NCBI GenBank assembly: GCA_018398815.1
Contig: CM031626.1
Coordinates: 37,888,479 to 37,952,478, forward strand
DNA from: Conus ventricosus
Taxonomy: Eukaryota; Mollusca; Gastropoda; Neogastropoda; Conidae
Length of the DNA stretch: 64,000 nucleotides
Direction of reading: 5' to 3'
Position numbers and translations under genes: made by a program. Positions 23,685 through 35,149 of the stretch are shown piece by piece. Below the pieces are notes generated by a model. The model was not told the DNA's origin and made no database searches. It was given only the letters and a program-made list of their open reading frames with translations. Each line of letters starts with the position of its first letter. The stretch's first letter is position 1.

Positions 23685-23853
23685 CTTCCCTGGTCCGCAG
23701 TTGTCGGAGGTGTAGGGACAATGGGCCTCGTCTTCATGCTCTGCACACCTAATTCCAGATCACAGTCAGGAAAGTGCTCAAACAGGTCAGGCCACACTGA
23801 CACTGAACAGTTCCATCTCCAAATCCTTGGCACTTGATGTGGTTTTAAGTTGT
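23685..23853 (-). pseudogene. Putative host exon, LDL-receptor class A-like
   Basis: On the minus strand a pyrimidine-rich acceptor (TTTCTACGCAG) precedes this segment and a donor (GAAG|GTAAAG) follows it, giving a 169-nt exon. Its 3' part can be read CAEHEDEAHCPYTSDNCG, with the acidic-Cys pattern of an LDLa repeat end. The first half fits only in another frame, so either the exon contains an indel or the call is wrong. Confidence 0.35.
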
Positions 23854-23875
23854 CTGCGTAGAAAGAGAACGAAAT

Positions 23876-24229
23876 TTAAATAGCTGGCACCCTGTAATGT
23901 AACCAGTAGTAGGAAAAGGCCACTGACATATCAGGTTCTTTGCTTGTTCGACAATCATAGCACATTTGATCAGGGAATATGAACACATTGCTGTAAGTGG
24001 TTGATTGGAGGGGTTTGTTGCACGGGCCTAGTGACAATACAGGGGGAATTTCGGAACTCATTGTGACGACCGTCAGAAAGATGATGTGACCAGACGGTCT
24101 GGTCACAGTGACACAGCTCATCAGTTTAGTTCGACATGGGTGTGACCCCATCCAGTCCAGGGGTCTGAATGTACCCTGCACATCAACCATTGTCTGACCG
24201 TCCCCAAACAGAATCAACAAACCATTCAA
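23876..24229 (-). pseudogene. Putative host exon, CUB-like
   Basis: The 117-codon frame includes VTRPSGHIIFLTVVTM followed by a Cys and an alternating hydrophobic pattern ending MSVAFSYYW, reminiscent of the central strands of a CUB domain. It lies just upstream (minus strand) of the LDLa-like exon, and CUB plus LDLa plus lectin modules commonly combine in invertebrate receptors. Weak resemblance only. Confidence 0.3.
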
Positions 24230-24240
24230 TATTAAACTAC

Positions 24241-24540
24241 ATTTGCTTCCTCACTGACGATAATTCTAAGAAATGAGTGAAGTGAGGGAGGGAGTGGGTG
24301 GGTGGGGTGAGGGGAGGGGTTGGTGGTGGTGAAGGCACAATCGTCCGGTATCTGGAGTGGTAACAAAGCATAAAAAATGCGGTCAAGTTTTAAAATGCTT
24401 CAGAGAGTGTCAGGAATAGCGTAGGTTACATTGTCAAAAAGCTTCTTACCTTTCTTACCAGAAATCATCTCCGAGTTTGAGAAACAAAGAAGGAGACGTT
24501 TGCACTTTTCTCAGTTTAAATGTATAGATTCCAAATGTGT
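24241..24540. other. Unassigned, G-rich in part
   Basis: A (GGGT)-like block at 24280-24330; no gene seen. Confidence 0.4.
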
Positions 24541-24546
24541 GAGTAG

Positions 24547-24619
24547 CGGTGCGGTGCGTGCGTGCCGTGCGCGGCTGCGCGCGCGCGCGGCGCGCGTGTG
24601 TGTGTGGTGTGTGTGGGTG

Positions 24620-24670
<51 letters not shown>

Positions 24671-24728
24671 TGTGTGTTGTGTGTGTGTGTGTGGGGTGGG
24701 TGTGTGTGTGTGTGTAGTGTGTGTGTGT

Positions 24729-24771
<43 letters not shown>
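24547..24771. repeat. (GC)n/(GT)n microsatellite
   Basis: GC-rich alternating start (GCGCGCGCGCGG) passing into GT with many single-base interruptions. Confidence 0.95.
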
Positions 24772-24772
<1 letters not shown>

Positions 24773-25148
24773 GGCAGCTTCTCATGAAAATAAAAGCAAC
24801 AACAAACACAAATAATCGATTCTTTCCCCCAGAAATTTACTGCTGGAATGTCAACCTGGGCTTCTCGGGGTGGGGTGGGGGGGGGTGGGGGGGCAGGACA
24901 GAGCGACACAGTGTGACACCACGAGATAGAGACAGAGAGAGAGACAAGTCATAGACATGGACAGTGACAAGGACAAATTCTTTATTTACGTTGGATAATA
25001 GATAAGCATGATGTGCTTTTTTACATCAGTCCCTTCTGTGTTGGGTCAACAATATATAAAAAGGTAACAAGGAAGCATGCAAAAGAGACTAGAAACTACA
25101 ATACATTACGGGATATTAAAATTTAAAAAGGGGAAAGAAAAAAAAAAG
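24772..25148. other. Unassigned sequence between simple repeats
   Basis: G-rich run at 24869-24893; nothing else recognised. Confidence 0.4.
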
Positions 25149-25309
25149 AGAGAGAGAGAGAGAGGAGGACAGAGAGAGAGAGAGGGAAAGAGAGAGACAG
25201 AGAGAGAGTGAGAGAGGTAGAGAGTACTGGAGAGAGACGAAGGAGGAGCGAATGGAGTGCAGGGTTAAGCCTGCAAGAGAGAGAGAGAGACGGAGGAGAG
25301 AGAGAGAAG

Positions 25310-25341
<32 letters not shown>

Positions 25342-25425
25342 GAAGACGAGAGGATGAGAGAGAGAAGAGAGTGAGGAGAGAGAGAGAGAGTGAGAGAGAG
25401 GGGAGGGAGGGAGGAGAGTGAGAGA
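25149..25425. repeat. (GA)n-rich block
   Basis: Imperfect GA repeats; the Ser/Leu-rich frames on the minus strand are low-complexity. Confidence 0.95.
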
Positions 25426-25679
25426 GTGGCGGTGGCGGGAACAAAGAGGCTAGAGTGGGTGCGACAAGAGAACATGTTTTGAACTATCTGAACAATTCGA
25501 AAATTCCTAAGAGATACAAAAACAAATCAATATTGAAACACCGGGGGAGGAGGGGGAGGGGGGGGGCATGAAATAAAGCACAATTGGAGTGGGAACATGC
25601 ATTAAGTGATTGCCTCAGTCGCCACGGGTATAGAGGGAATATCATATGGATTAAAAAAAATCAAGTCATTCCAGCCAGA

Positions 25680-25863
25680 ACCGTTGGAGTGAGAGAGAGT
25701 GAGTGAGAGAGAGACGGAGTGATGAGTGAGACGAGAGAGAGAGAGTGAGAGACGGATGAACTGAGAAGGGCGGAGAGACGAGAGGAGAGTGAGAGAGGAG
25801 AGAAAGTCACATACGAAGACAAAATGACAGAGGGCAGGACAGGCGTAGTAGAAAAACCACACA

Positions 25864-25905
<42 letters not shown>

Positions 25906-25993
25906 CACACACAACACACACCACACACACACACTACACAACACACACACTACTCTCACACACACACAACACAACAACACACACACAACTCAT
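25680..25993. repeat. (GA)n then (CA)n simple repeats
   Basis: Imperfect GA repeats to 25805, then CA repeats from 25858. Confidence 0.95.
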
Positions 25994-26699
25994 TATATAC
26001 TCATTTAAGAAATATTACTAAAACAAAATAACAGACATTGTGCATTTCATTGTACTAAAACTCTTTCTAAATAGTAGGTACTTACATTAGGCAAAGAGGG
26101 TGGTGGTGTTTGTAGTGGATTAAATGCGGAGTATGCGTGTTGGCACATAAGATGGTTGAAATAATGGTGTTTGAAGTCTGATAGGCATTGGCGTGTTTGG
26201 TTGATTCTGGGGGGAAGACTGAGTTCATTGACAGGAACCTGAATTTGTTAAAATGGATTTGAATTAAGTCAATTCTAGGAAACAGGGACATGAAAGTTAG
26301 GGTAGAGTTCCTTGAGGAATTTATTGAGAATCTTGTGAACTATGTTGAGGGTGCCTTCACAGCACAATCTTGTGCATTATGATCCCTTTGTTGTTTTCTA
26401 AATCTCAGACTTAATGGGAGATCGTGAATCTTTTTTTTAGTCGAGTCCAGAGACTAATGCGTTTTTAGGAGGACCTTAATTTGAGTGCTCGCTTGTGATT
26501 AACAATGGTTTGAGAGGTTAGCGCTAGCACCAGTCCATAGAGTTAGTTCCATGAGTCTATGTATGATTGTTTATGAGGACTAGAACAAAGAGCTTGAGTG
26601 AATGCTGGTCTCGAGGAAGCGTTTGATTTGGGAGAGTTGATAAACTTCTGTGATACTTTTTGCATAGTCGAGGGTATCATGTGAGCTTTGCCAACTCAT

Positions 26700-27610
26700 A
26701 TTGTTATCAAAATTTTTATTCCTAGCACTTTTGAGGCATGTAACCTGTTCATACGGGTTCATTTTTTAAGATGTACAGGAGGAAACTTAAGATGTGAGAT
26801 TTTGTCCTTTTTGCCTGGTTGTGATATAAGCCATGGATTTAGTTTTTTGAGGGTGTAAGCGACATGTGATTTGTTCAGTCCATTTCATGAGATCATTCGC
26901 CACTTTCTTGTATAGTTTGTGAAGAAACAGTAACATCTGATTGATTTGTGTGGATTGTTTGTGTCATCAGCAAAGGTTCACAGGTGGATGTGATATGTAG
27001 AGGGAGATCATTTATGTAATTGTGAATAATAAGGGACAAGATAGAGCACTTGTGGGAACGCCATGATAAGTGTTTTGAAATGAAGAGATGGTTGTATTAC
27101 AATTTTCACCACAGTTTGTTGCCTATTTTTGAGATATGAGTGAAAAAGCGTAAGAGATCTTGTGGAATAAGCCATACATTTTAATTTTCAAGCAGTAGAG
27201 TTGTTGGTCTATTACATCAAATGGCTTTTTTTGAAATCAATAAAATAGTGACACACACAATATTTGTTGTTGTTAATGATGTTTGCAGTCAATCAAACCA
27301 GGTTGATTAGGGCTGTCGTGGGCAATGAATGGTTGTGTCAGAACCGGACTGTTTGGATGTATGCAAGTGGTATGTATTAAGGTGGTGTATGTGTTGTTTG
27401 TTTATGTGTTTTTCCAAGGTTTGGAATGAGTGGAAATATGATTGAGATTGGTCTGTAGTTTGCAGGGTCTGAGGCTGTCACTGGCTTTGTAGGATTGGAA
27501 TGGACTTTGCTTTTTGAAAACTTTTGGGAAAATGATTTTTGTCGTTACATAGATTGAAGACGTTTGTCAACGTATCTGTAATTGCTTGGATAGCCACAGA
27601 TAGAGCAGAA
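26700..27610 (-). pseudogene. Non-LTR reverse transcriptase domain
   Basis: Minus-strand pieces across frames: NHFPKSFQKAKSIPI (27478-27672 frame), DPANYRPISI, an FIDFKKA stretch matching the first catalytic Asp block, and FADDT near 26960 for the catalytic FADD box. All are in the right order and spacing for an RT. Stops and shifts separate every block, so it is inactive as assembled. Confidence 0.7.
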
Positions 27611-30600
27611 ACATAAGAACAGTCAACAAGAGCAGAGCTGATAATAAGCTGAGTGAGTAGGATAAACAGCAAGATACAAGTTTAGCAAGTCAGAGACTGA
27701 TTAGAAGAAAATAAAAGCTGATTAACCAGCGAGTGATAGAGCTAGATATAGTCAATCAGTTAATAAAAAAAAGAATGCTGATAAGCCTATTAGCTGCTAG
27801 ACGATAAATTCCACAACAAATAGAGAGCTGAAAAGACAGAGAAAGCATCAGAAAAAGAGCCAGACTAAGAGTATGTAGCAGAGAACAGAGATAATGAAAG
27901 AGACATAAGAGCAGACGAGAAAATGACTAAAGAGAGTGAGAGAGAGCTCGAGCAAGATGAGTAATAAAGACATAAGAGAAAAAAACTAAAGCAAGCAGAA
28001 CAGAAAGAAGAAGCCAGAACCTAGTAAGCAAGCAAAGAAATGTAACTAGAACACAGAACCAGAGAATCGTAAGAAGCTGCTAAAGCACAAGAAGTCAAAT
28101 AAAGAGAGCTACCCAATGTGAAAAAAAGAGCAGATAAGAGACAAGAAACCAAGCAGAACAAAAAGAGAAAAGAAACAGAGAAAGAATAACTTATGATAGT
28201 AGAGAAAATGAGCAACGCAAGAAGTCTATAATAAGCAGCTGAACAGCTGCAGAAATTAGATAAGTCAGAAAGATAAAATAAAAGCTGAGATGTTCTAACA
28301 GCATGACGTAAATAGTAAGAAGGAAAACAGTAGAAGTAGTAAGTAGAATAGGAAACAAATAAGAACGCATAAGAAGAAGAATTAGATAGTATAAAATATA
28401 AGAGTTAAAGTAAAAGATAAGTACAGGACAGATAATTTTAAGAGAAGAAGTAGACAAGCCACAGAAGAGTAAATACAGCAGAAAGCTAGCTGCAGAAGGT
28501 AGAAATAGCTGTGGAAGCTGTATAAAGAAGCTGAGATAATATAAAAGAAGAGCTGAAAGCCAGATAAAAATAGCTACTAGAAGCTGAAAAAGTACAGCAG
28601 ATAAGAAGTGACTAGTAACTAGAAGCGAGTGATAACTTCAGAAAGAGCATCAGTGAATGTGAGTGAAAAGGAGCTGCAGATCGAAGCTGCAGTCAGAGAC
28701 TTCCAGAGCAAGAATTATCAGGATTAGCTGAAGAAAAATAAAGAGTAGACAAAGCATGCTAGACATCTGATACAGAACAGGAAAAAAGAGCTTATCAGTA
28801 AGAAAAGAGAAGAGAAAGAAGAGAGAACAGAAAGAAAGAAACTAGAATAGCGCAGCAGCAGAGTAAAAGAGACAAGCATATTAGCAAAGAGTAGCCAAGG
28901 AAGGCTGATATTTTACAAAGCCAGAGCTTCACAAGAAGAAGCAAGCAGGAGAGCTGCAAATGCGAAGACGTAAGAGAGCCAGAAACTAATAGCAATATAG
29001 AGTCAACCCACCAGAAGAAGGTAGAGTTAAGCAGAAGTGTAACAGCTGAGAAGCTGATAGTAGTAAAAGATAATGCTGAGAGCTGATAAGTCACAAAAGA
29101 AAAAAGAAGCAAGAGAAGAAGAAAGAAGCAGAAAATCCAGTAGAGATTAGACTAAGTAAAGAGAGAGAAAGAGTGACAAAGTAAAGCTAAAGCTAAGAAG
29201 AGATAAAGCTGCAAGACAAAGAAGAAACGAGAAGAAAAGAGAGACAAGTAGAGTAAGAGCTCATAGAGAAGACACAGAGAAGTAGAGGAGAAAGCTGAAT
29301 AGCTGAAGTATAGAGTGAGAAGAATTAGCTGAAGAGAGAGCAAGCTAAAAAACATAGGATGTAGAGGAGTAGAAGAAAGAAATGAGAGAGAAGAGAAGAA
29401 GAAGTGAGAGTGAAGCATAGGCTAACAAAAAACGAGAAAAGTATGAGCTGATAGATAGTTTCTAATAGCTGTATGAGCATTATAAGATGCTGAATTCAGT
29501 TAATTGCATGTTGCATTACTGCCGTAGATAATCATACACTGTTAAAAAACATGATGATAGTATAATGTGTGAGGAGGAAGATAAGCTATCAAAAAAGTGC
29601 ATCATAAATGCTACAAACAACCACCAAGCAGAGAGCTAAAGAGAGCTGGAATAGTAGCTGAATTCTAAGTTTCAGATAGAGAAGCAGCAGAGAAGAGCGC
29701 ACAAGAAAAGAGACAGTAAGAGAGCTGCCAACAATAGAGTGAGCATAGAGAAGGAGAAGCAGAGAAAACCAAGAGAGAAAACAGAGAGAAAAAAGGGGGG
29801 GGGGGGAAGTTAAGGCTGATAGAAGCTGATGAGAAAAGACAAACATAGCTTAGTGAGAGAGCTGAAATAAAGCCAATAGAATCGGGGAAGCTACGAATAA
29901 TAAAACAAAAAGAGAAATAGAGAGAGCAGAGTCACACATAAAGAAAAAGAGCAGAACAGAACCTAAAAGAAGGAAGAGGAGAAAAAAAAGTTAAGAAGAG
30001 GTAAAAAGCAACAGAGAGAAGCTGAGCTGTAAGCTACAAGAAAATTTAAAAGAAGAATCAGAGGAACAATAATAGATAGCTGTTAACCTACAGTATAAGC
30101 TAAAATACGTAGTGGAAACTCAATAGATATAGTCCAGACAGTAAGTATGTCTGAATGAGAAAGTAGCAGAGCTGTAAGACACAAAAAAAAAAAGAGAGCA
30201 AAGAAGTAATAAGGGGTAAGCTGGGGAAGAAAGAGCTGATAGTTTCAGCCAAAGAGCAATGCCCAAGACAAGCAAGTCTACAATAAACCTGAAGAAGTCA
30301 GCTGAGTAGAAAAAGCAGAGCTGCAAAAAACATATTAAGTCAGTCAGACAGAAAAAGAGAAGGTAAAGCGAAGCACAATAGAGGAGAGAGCTAGAAGAGA
30401 TAATTCTAGCCAAGATAAAGCTAAGCTGAACTAAAGTAAGAAGCTGAGCGCAGCAAAAGTAAAAAATCAGAAGCAAGATAGCAGCTGAAGAGAAACAGAG
30501 TGAAGAACTTAGAAGCTGATAGAGCGATAGTGAAATAGAGTGAGAGAGAAGAATATGAGAAGAGAAGAGCTAAGGAGAGCTGATAGCAGACAAAGTGATA

Positions 30601-30670
30601 AGAGCTAGAATAGAAGAACGACAACAGCAACTAAAACAGGGAAGCAGTGTCAGTGAAGCCAAACAGAGCC
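27610..30670 (+). other. 3-kb purine-rich, strand-asymmetric block
   Basis: The plus strand is dominated by A and G for about 3 kb. C occurs mostly in AGC and T mostly in CTG/TAA contexts; AGCTGA, AAGAGC and CAGAGAA-like words recur irregularly without a fixed period. Many minus-strand frames of 60-118 codons are Leu/Ser/Phe-rich only because the strand is pyrimidine-rich. It splits endonuclease from RT. Origin unknown: degenerate satellite, unusual insertion or assembly artefact. Confidence 0.6.
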
Positions 30671-31443
30671 AAGCTGATTGTTGAGATTTTTTGCGTCTAG
30701 GGCCATTCACCGGGGCAGGTACTTGTCTGTTTTAAGGTGCGTTAGGTAGTGAAGAGGATTCTAATACTGTTATTGGTGGAATTATAAAGTGCAGAGTGAT
30801 GTATTTATCATGGCAATATGTTTCAGTTTTTCGAAGTCGTTTGATCTGGGAAGGAATCAGCGTGACAACTTTATTGGCCATAGTGCAAAAGTGGTGTGTT
30901 CAGTTGTTCGACAGAGATGGTCTTTAATTATAGTTGATTTGAAGAGCTTGGATTGTTTGTTAGCTCGTTAATAGCTCTCCATACCAATTTTGGGTTCTGA
31001 ATTTGATGTAAATTTGTTGTCGTTAGGTATTCGTTTTTCTCTGCGCTTCTGTGAATTTGTTGATCATTTCTCAGCATTCTTGATTCCTCTTATAGCCATG
31101 TGGTTTAAGCAGATTCATCTAAGATAACCTGCCTCCTGTAACTCTTTAGTGTACCATGCCGGTTTGGGGATTATGTAGACTCTAATGTTTTTAGAGGGGC
31201 GTGTTTTCATATATTCTGTAAATGTTCTGATCAAAATTCACAGCAACATCTGGATCAGTTATGTTGGTAAAGGAGATGAGAGATTTGGCTAAGCAAAGTC
31301 ATGTAGAAATCTTGTGGGTTTTTTAAAGTTTGTAAAGCAACGGTAGGTTAATTGTCTTGTGTCCCGTTTTGGAATTTTTACATCCTTTTTTGGACCATGT
31401 GACACACACTGGGGGTAATGATCACTACAGTTTAGAACAGGGA

Positions 31444-31680
31444 TCAGGCTTCTGCTATGTTAGTTTTATCTGAAACATAAATATGGTCGATAAGTGTATT
31501 TGAGTTGATGTTGACTTCGTTGGAGATTCGATGATTTGATGGCAGGTTAAACAGATTGAAGCTTGCGTCCATTGATTTTTGCGCTTTCAGAAGGTCTGTG
31601 TTAAAGTCTCCGAGTAAATAATTTCCTTGGTTTCTGTGGAGGACTTCAATCATCATCGGAATATATTTGTCGGACCCGTT
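31444..31680 (-). pseudogene. Non-LTR APE-type endonuclease, C-terminal part
   Basis: The frame reads NYLLGDFNTDLL and later STLIDHIYVSD-like sequence (NTLIDHIYVSDKT). These are the GDFN and S/T-x-IDH signatures of the apurinic-like endonuclease in non-LTR elements, containing the conserved Asp, Asn and His. The N-terminal part is missing upstream of 31680, where a (GA)n tract follows. Confidence 0.75.
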
Positions 31681-31754
31681 TACTTTTCAGATGGGGTTCC
31701 TGTCGCAGATCCAACCAAAAGGGAAGTTTTTCTTTTCAGCTTAACTTCTATACA

Positions 31755-31757
<3 letters not shown>

Positions 31758-31794
<37 letters not shown>

Positions 31795-32015
31795 TGACGA
31801 GAGAGAGAGCGAAAGATGAGAGAGAGAGAGAGAGAGAGAAGAGAGGAGAGAGAGACAGAGACAGACAGACAGCAGACAGACAGACAGAGGACAGAAGAGA
31901 GGAGATGGAGAGAGAGAGAGAGGAAGAGAGAGAAGAGAGTGAGAGAGAGAGAGATAAGCAGAGAGAGAGAGAGAGGAAAGAGAGGGAGAGAGAGGAGAGA
32001 GAGAGAGAGAGGCAA
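31758..32015. repeat. (GA)n-rich block
   Basis: GA repeats with GACA interruptions. Confidence 0.95.
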
Positions 32016-32120
32016 GCCAGAGTGAGTTTTTTTTCTGATTCGAAGACTGGCAGTTTAAAAACAAACCACATTCATCACGCTAATCTCGACTGTTTTCTCA
32101 GTGCTACACGTTTTACTCAC

Positions 32121-32480
32121 CGAGAAGAGACAGATAAATGAGTTGTAGTTCAACTTGCCGCCTCTCTGGATGGTTCTCGGCAGCAAAAGATAAAGGGACA
32201 CAGAGCCATGTCTGCAGTGCCTCCAGGCACCCTCTACTAGGTCCAGAAACATACACTTTGAACATGACTGTGTCAGTCAAAACTATATTGACAAGGGGGA
32301 TGCGAACGTTAGCATATCGGCATCTTGTTGAATCCGTGTGATCTTTAACTGCTTCTGAATAGTCCGAATGTTCAAATATGTACATTCTTAGGCATTCGTT
32401 AGTTTCAAAAACGACAACTTGTGAGATGTACATGGAGTACGAAATGGCACTCCCATGTGTAACTTCATATGAACTTAGAG
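32121..32480 (-). pseudogene. Putative host exon of unknown domain
   Basis: The minus-strand frame (32113-32433) runs 106 codons of non-repetitive sequence with balanced composition and ends in CTTCTCG followed by a strong splice-donor match GTGAGTAA at 32120-32113. It has regularly placed hydrophobic residues and three Cys, but no family I can name. Its strand matches the lectin-like and LDLa-like candidates. Confidence 0.3.
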
Positions 32481-32614
32481 CACGGAAATGAACCGGTTGG
32501 AGTTTTCAAGGTGAATTCTTTCACTGTCGGGCTCTTTATACATGCGTCCATATCAGAAACTTCATGGACCCCATTGGCCTTAAAGCTGAAGCCTGTAGGA
32601 TAGTGGCGTGCTCG

Positions 32615-32618
32615 TACA

Positions 32619-32673
<55 letters not shown>

Positions 32674-32725
32674 CACACCACACACACTCACACACACACA
32701 CACACACAACACACACACACACAAA
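32615..32725. repeat. (CA)n microsatellite
   Basis: CA repeats with few interruptions. Confidence 0.97.
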
Positions 32726-33420
32726 GTCCAGCTAAGCATGTTGTGCCAGAAGCATGCATCCACCTGAAGGCAGGGTCAAAACACGGTGCTAAGGCATTCC
32801 CCCGCCACTGTGGATGGGTGGATATAAGTTCGGTAATCCATATCTTCACCACCAGGCCAAGACCCTGTTGGATACGAGAAGAACTTCAGGAAAGTGGCCA
32901 TGAGTCTGTTTGTATATGGTCTTTTCATCCATTTAACCACTGTTTAAAACGGCAGCTACTTCAAATGTATAGTTTTTGTGCGTCAGGAACACACAATTGA
33001 AGGAAAAAAAAAAAAGCATTATCTTTCAAAATAGAAAATTGTGTCAAGTGTAAACAATTATCACAAGAAAAATTAATGTTGAATAGTAAATAAAAAATTG
33101 ATTTTAGACTTATTTCACAGAATATTAACATTCTAGCGATATCTCTTGAAATTATTGAGTATTTCGTTAATGGGTACAGTTATTCACATGGTTTAAAGAA
33201 AACATAAGTTTCTTTTTGCCAAATGGTTATTTCCTGTTTCCAAAGGTTGGCATGTCAGTTCTGCAAGTGGTTGGGACACAAAAAGATGTATCGTCGCCGT
33301 GACGTTTTATTATCTCTTTCCTCTAGACTGTTCACCTTTTAGCTTTCGTTTATTTATTCATTTATTCTTCATTATTCCTTACCCCGTAAGTTTTTTTTTT
33401 TTTTTGGTGTTTTTTTTTTT
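32726..33420. other. Unassigned sequence
   Basis: AT-rich after 33000; a T homopolymer pair at 33391-33422. No gene seen. Confidence 0.4.
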
Positions 33421-33422
33421 TT

Positions 33423-33938
33423 TCAAGGCCGTCTAGTGTAGATCTGCTGGGTGTGTTGTGCTCGCTGGTTGCTGCGTCTAATGTTATTCACCGGGCGTGG
33501 GGTGAGGTGATCGCGTGTTACCCATGGCATGGGTACTGGGGAAGAAGACATTAGAGTCCTCAAACCTTGACTGCCAAGTGGGGACAGCCCTTTCTCTGCC
33601 AGTGGTACTTTTCCCTGAGGTCTCAACAGACCTGGTTTTCACTTCGCTGTGGGACACTGAATCTTGGTCGTAGGCGTCCACAATTCGTTTTGTTTGGGCG
33701 AAACAGCGACCTTGTTTTTAGTCCCGGTCCACAAGCCGTCATGGGGTTTCTTTTGCTTCCTGTATCCAGGAACTGCTGGTCGGGGGTAAGCACAGAGAGT
33801 TGGAGCGATGCCAGTAGACACCAAACAGTATCTGGCATAATTCGTCAGCGATCTCCAGCCATGCCTTTGGGTCGACATGTCCAAGTTCACGAACGCGGTC
33901 GGTAGTCTCTGGAACACCCTTGAGCCAGTGTTCCACAT
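33423..33938 (-). pseudogene. Unidentified degenerate coding-like region
   Basis: The minus strand is largely open in pieces (33739-33936, 33484-33681) and GC-richer than its flanks. It includes HVDPKAWLEIADELCQILFG and a Ser/Thr/Arg-rich tail. Retroelement gag origin is a guess; no diagnostic motif. Confidence 0.25.
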
Positions 33939-35140
33939 GTCAAGTGTGGATGAACATTTTAAAGGAACTGGTGTTTTGTGAGGGGTGACGGGGCAGTGGT
34001 CTGGAAACGTCTGGGGCTTATTTATTTATTTATTTATTTATTGTTTTAATTTTCCTCCAATTTAAAGACTATGGCAATTTTGCATTTTTTTCTTTGATTT
34101 CTCTCCTCTCTCCTCTCTCTCTCTCACTCCTTCTCCCTCTCTCTCTCTCTCTCTCTCTCTCCTCTCTCTCCTCTCCTCTCTCTCTCCTCTCCTCTCCTCT
34201 CTCTCTCTCTGTTGGCTCTGTGTGACCGACAGACACGCTTCACATCACTGTCCTGAATATTCGGATATTCTATTGATTCACGAATGGAGTGCTTAAAATT
34301 TACATGCATGATTCTTTAGTTCAGTACTTACACCTCTGAAAGCGGGTGCTTCTACTGAGCGCACAAAGTGAAATATCTAGTCTATTTGTTTGTGATTGTG
34401 TGTGGTTCCCTCTTATCTGCCGTCACTGACCACGCAGCGCGAGCCAGCAAGCCAACACAGTAACGCGCAGAAGTAGGAAGAGGGCCACGCACAGCTGGAA
34501 ATGCTTTGTACTATGTAGCTGACCGGCAAGACTGTGCTGCCGCATGGCGTGAAGAGACGACTGAGTGATACTCTGTATTATTGTGTTTTTGTTTCTATTC
34601 GTATGACCATTAAACAACCATGTGCGACACGCCCACTGCAGCCCGACTTCACGGGCCGCAACAGTATCCAAGACACCCTCATTCTGCATACTATGTGACA
34701 CAGCTGACCCACTACAAAAAAATCCCACTGTAGCAACGTGAACTGCCACATGGAGGCAATGCCTCCTACACAGATACCACCCTGACAATCCTACCCATGA
34801 ATTCTCAGTGAACGTAAGTCAAGGGACTTTGACGAATGTGCCATCAACATCATGAGACTTCCCCAATTAACTGTGCCCCCCACTACCATCTAACTTTGCC
34901 AAAACGTTAAAGATTATAGTTCAGGGCGCCAGATAATCGTTATCACACTCTATGTTAAGAGGGGGGAAGAGTTAGGGAACAGTGCTATTGCAAGTGCCGG
35001 CTGTCCTACTATGGGGTGTAGACGAAATTGACCAAATTAGCCCAAAGTAGTAGTGTCATCTTTCAGCCATGATTTAGCAGCTGACATTGACAAACCTTTT
35101 CACGAAAGGATCCTAGCTCTACCCCTTCCCTGATCTGAAA
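33939..35140. other. Unassigned, with (TTTA)n and (CT)n
   Basis: (ATTT)n at 34020-34042 and CT repeats at 34095-34212. The remainder shows no gene; the 121-codon minus frame at 34423-34788 has no recognisable domain. Confidence 0.4.
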
Positions 35141-35149
35141 GACAGTCCA

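Larger units (their letters stand above)
26060..31680 (-). mobile_element. Non-LTR retrotransposon (APE endonuclease + RT), interrupted
   Basis: On the minus strand an endonuclease tail (31444-31656) and linker (to ~30680) precede a ~3-kb purine-rich block (27610-30670). The reverse transcriptase follows (about 27600-26700), and then a 3' tail. The order endonuclease-RT fits Jockey/CR1-type elements. Both coding parts carry stops and frame breaks. Confidence 0.7.

Noticed and set aside
27610..30670. A cluster of minus-strand Leu/Ser/Phe-rich 'membrane protein' frames
   Set aside because: The strand is pyrimidine-rich throughout, so hydrophobic codons and long frames arise from composition alone; no start context, conserved motif or second copy supports them.
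34423..34788. 121-codon minus-strand frame
   Set aside because: No domain, no second copy, no splice or start context; the Cys/His/Leu composition looks like chance.
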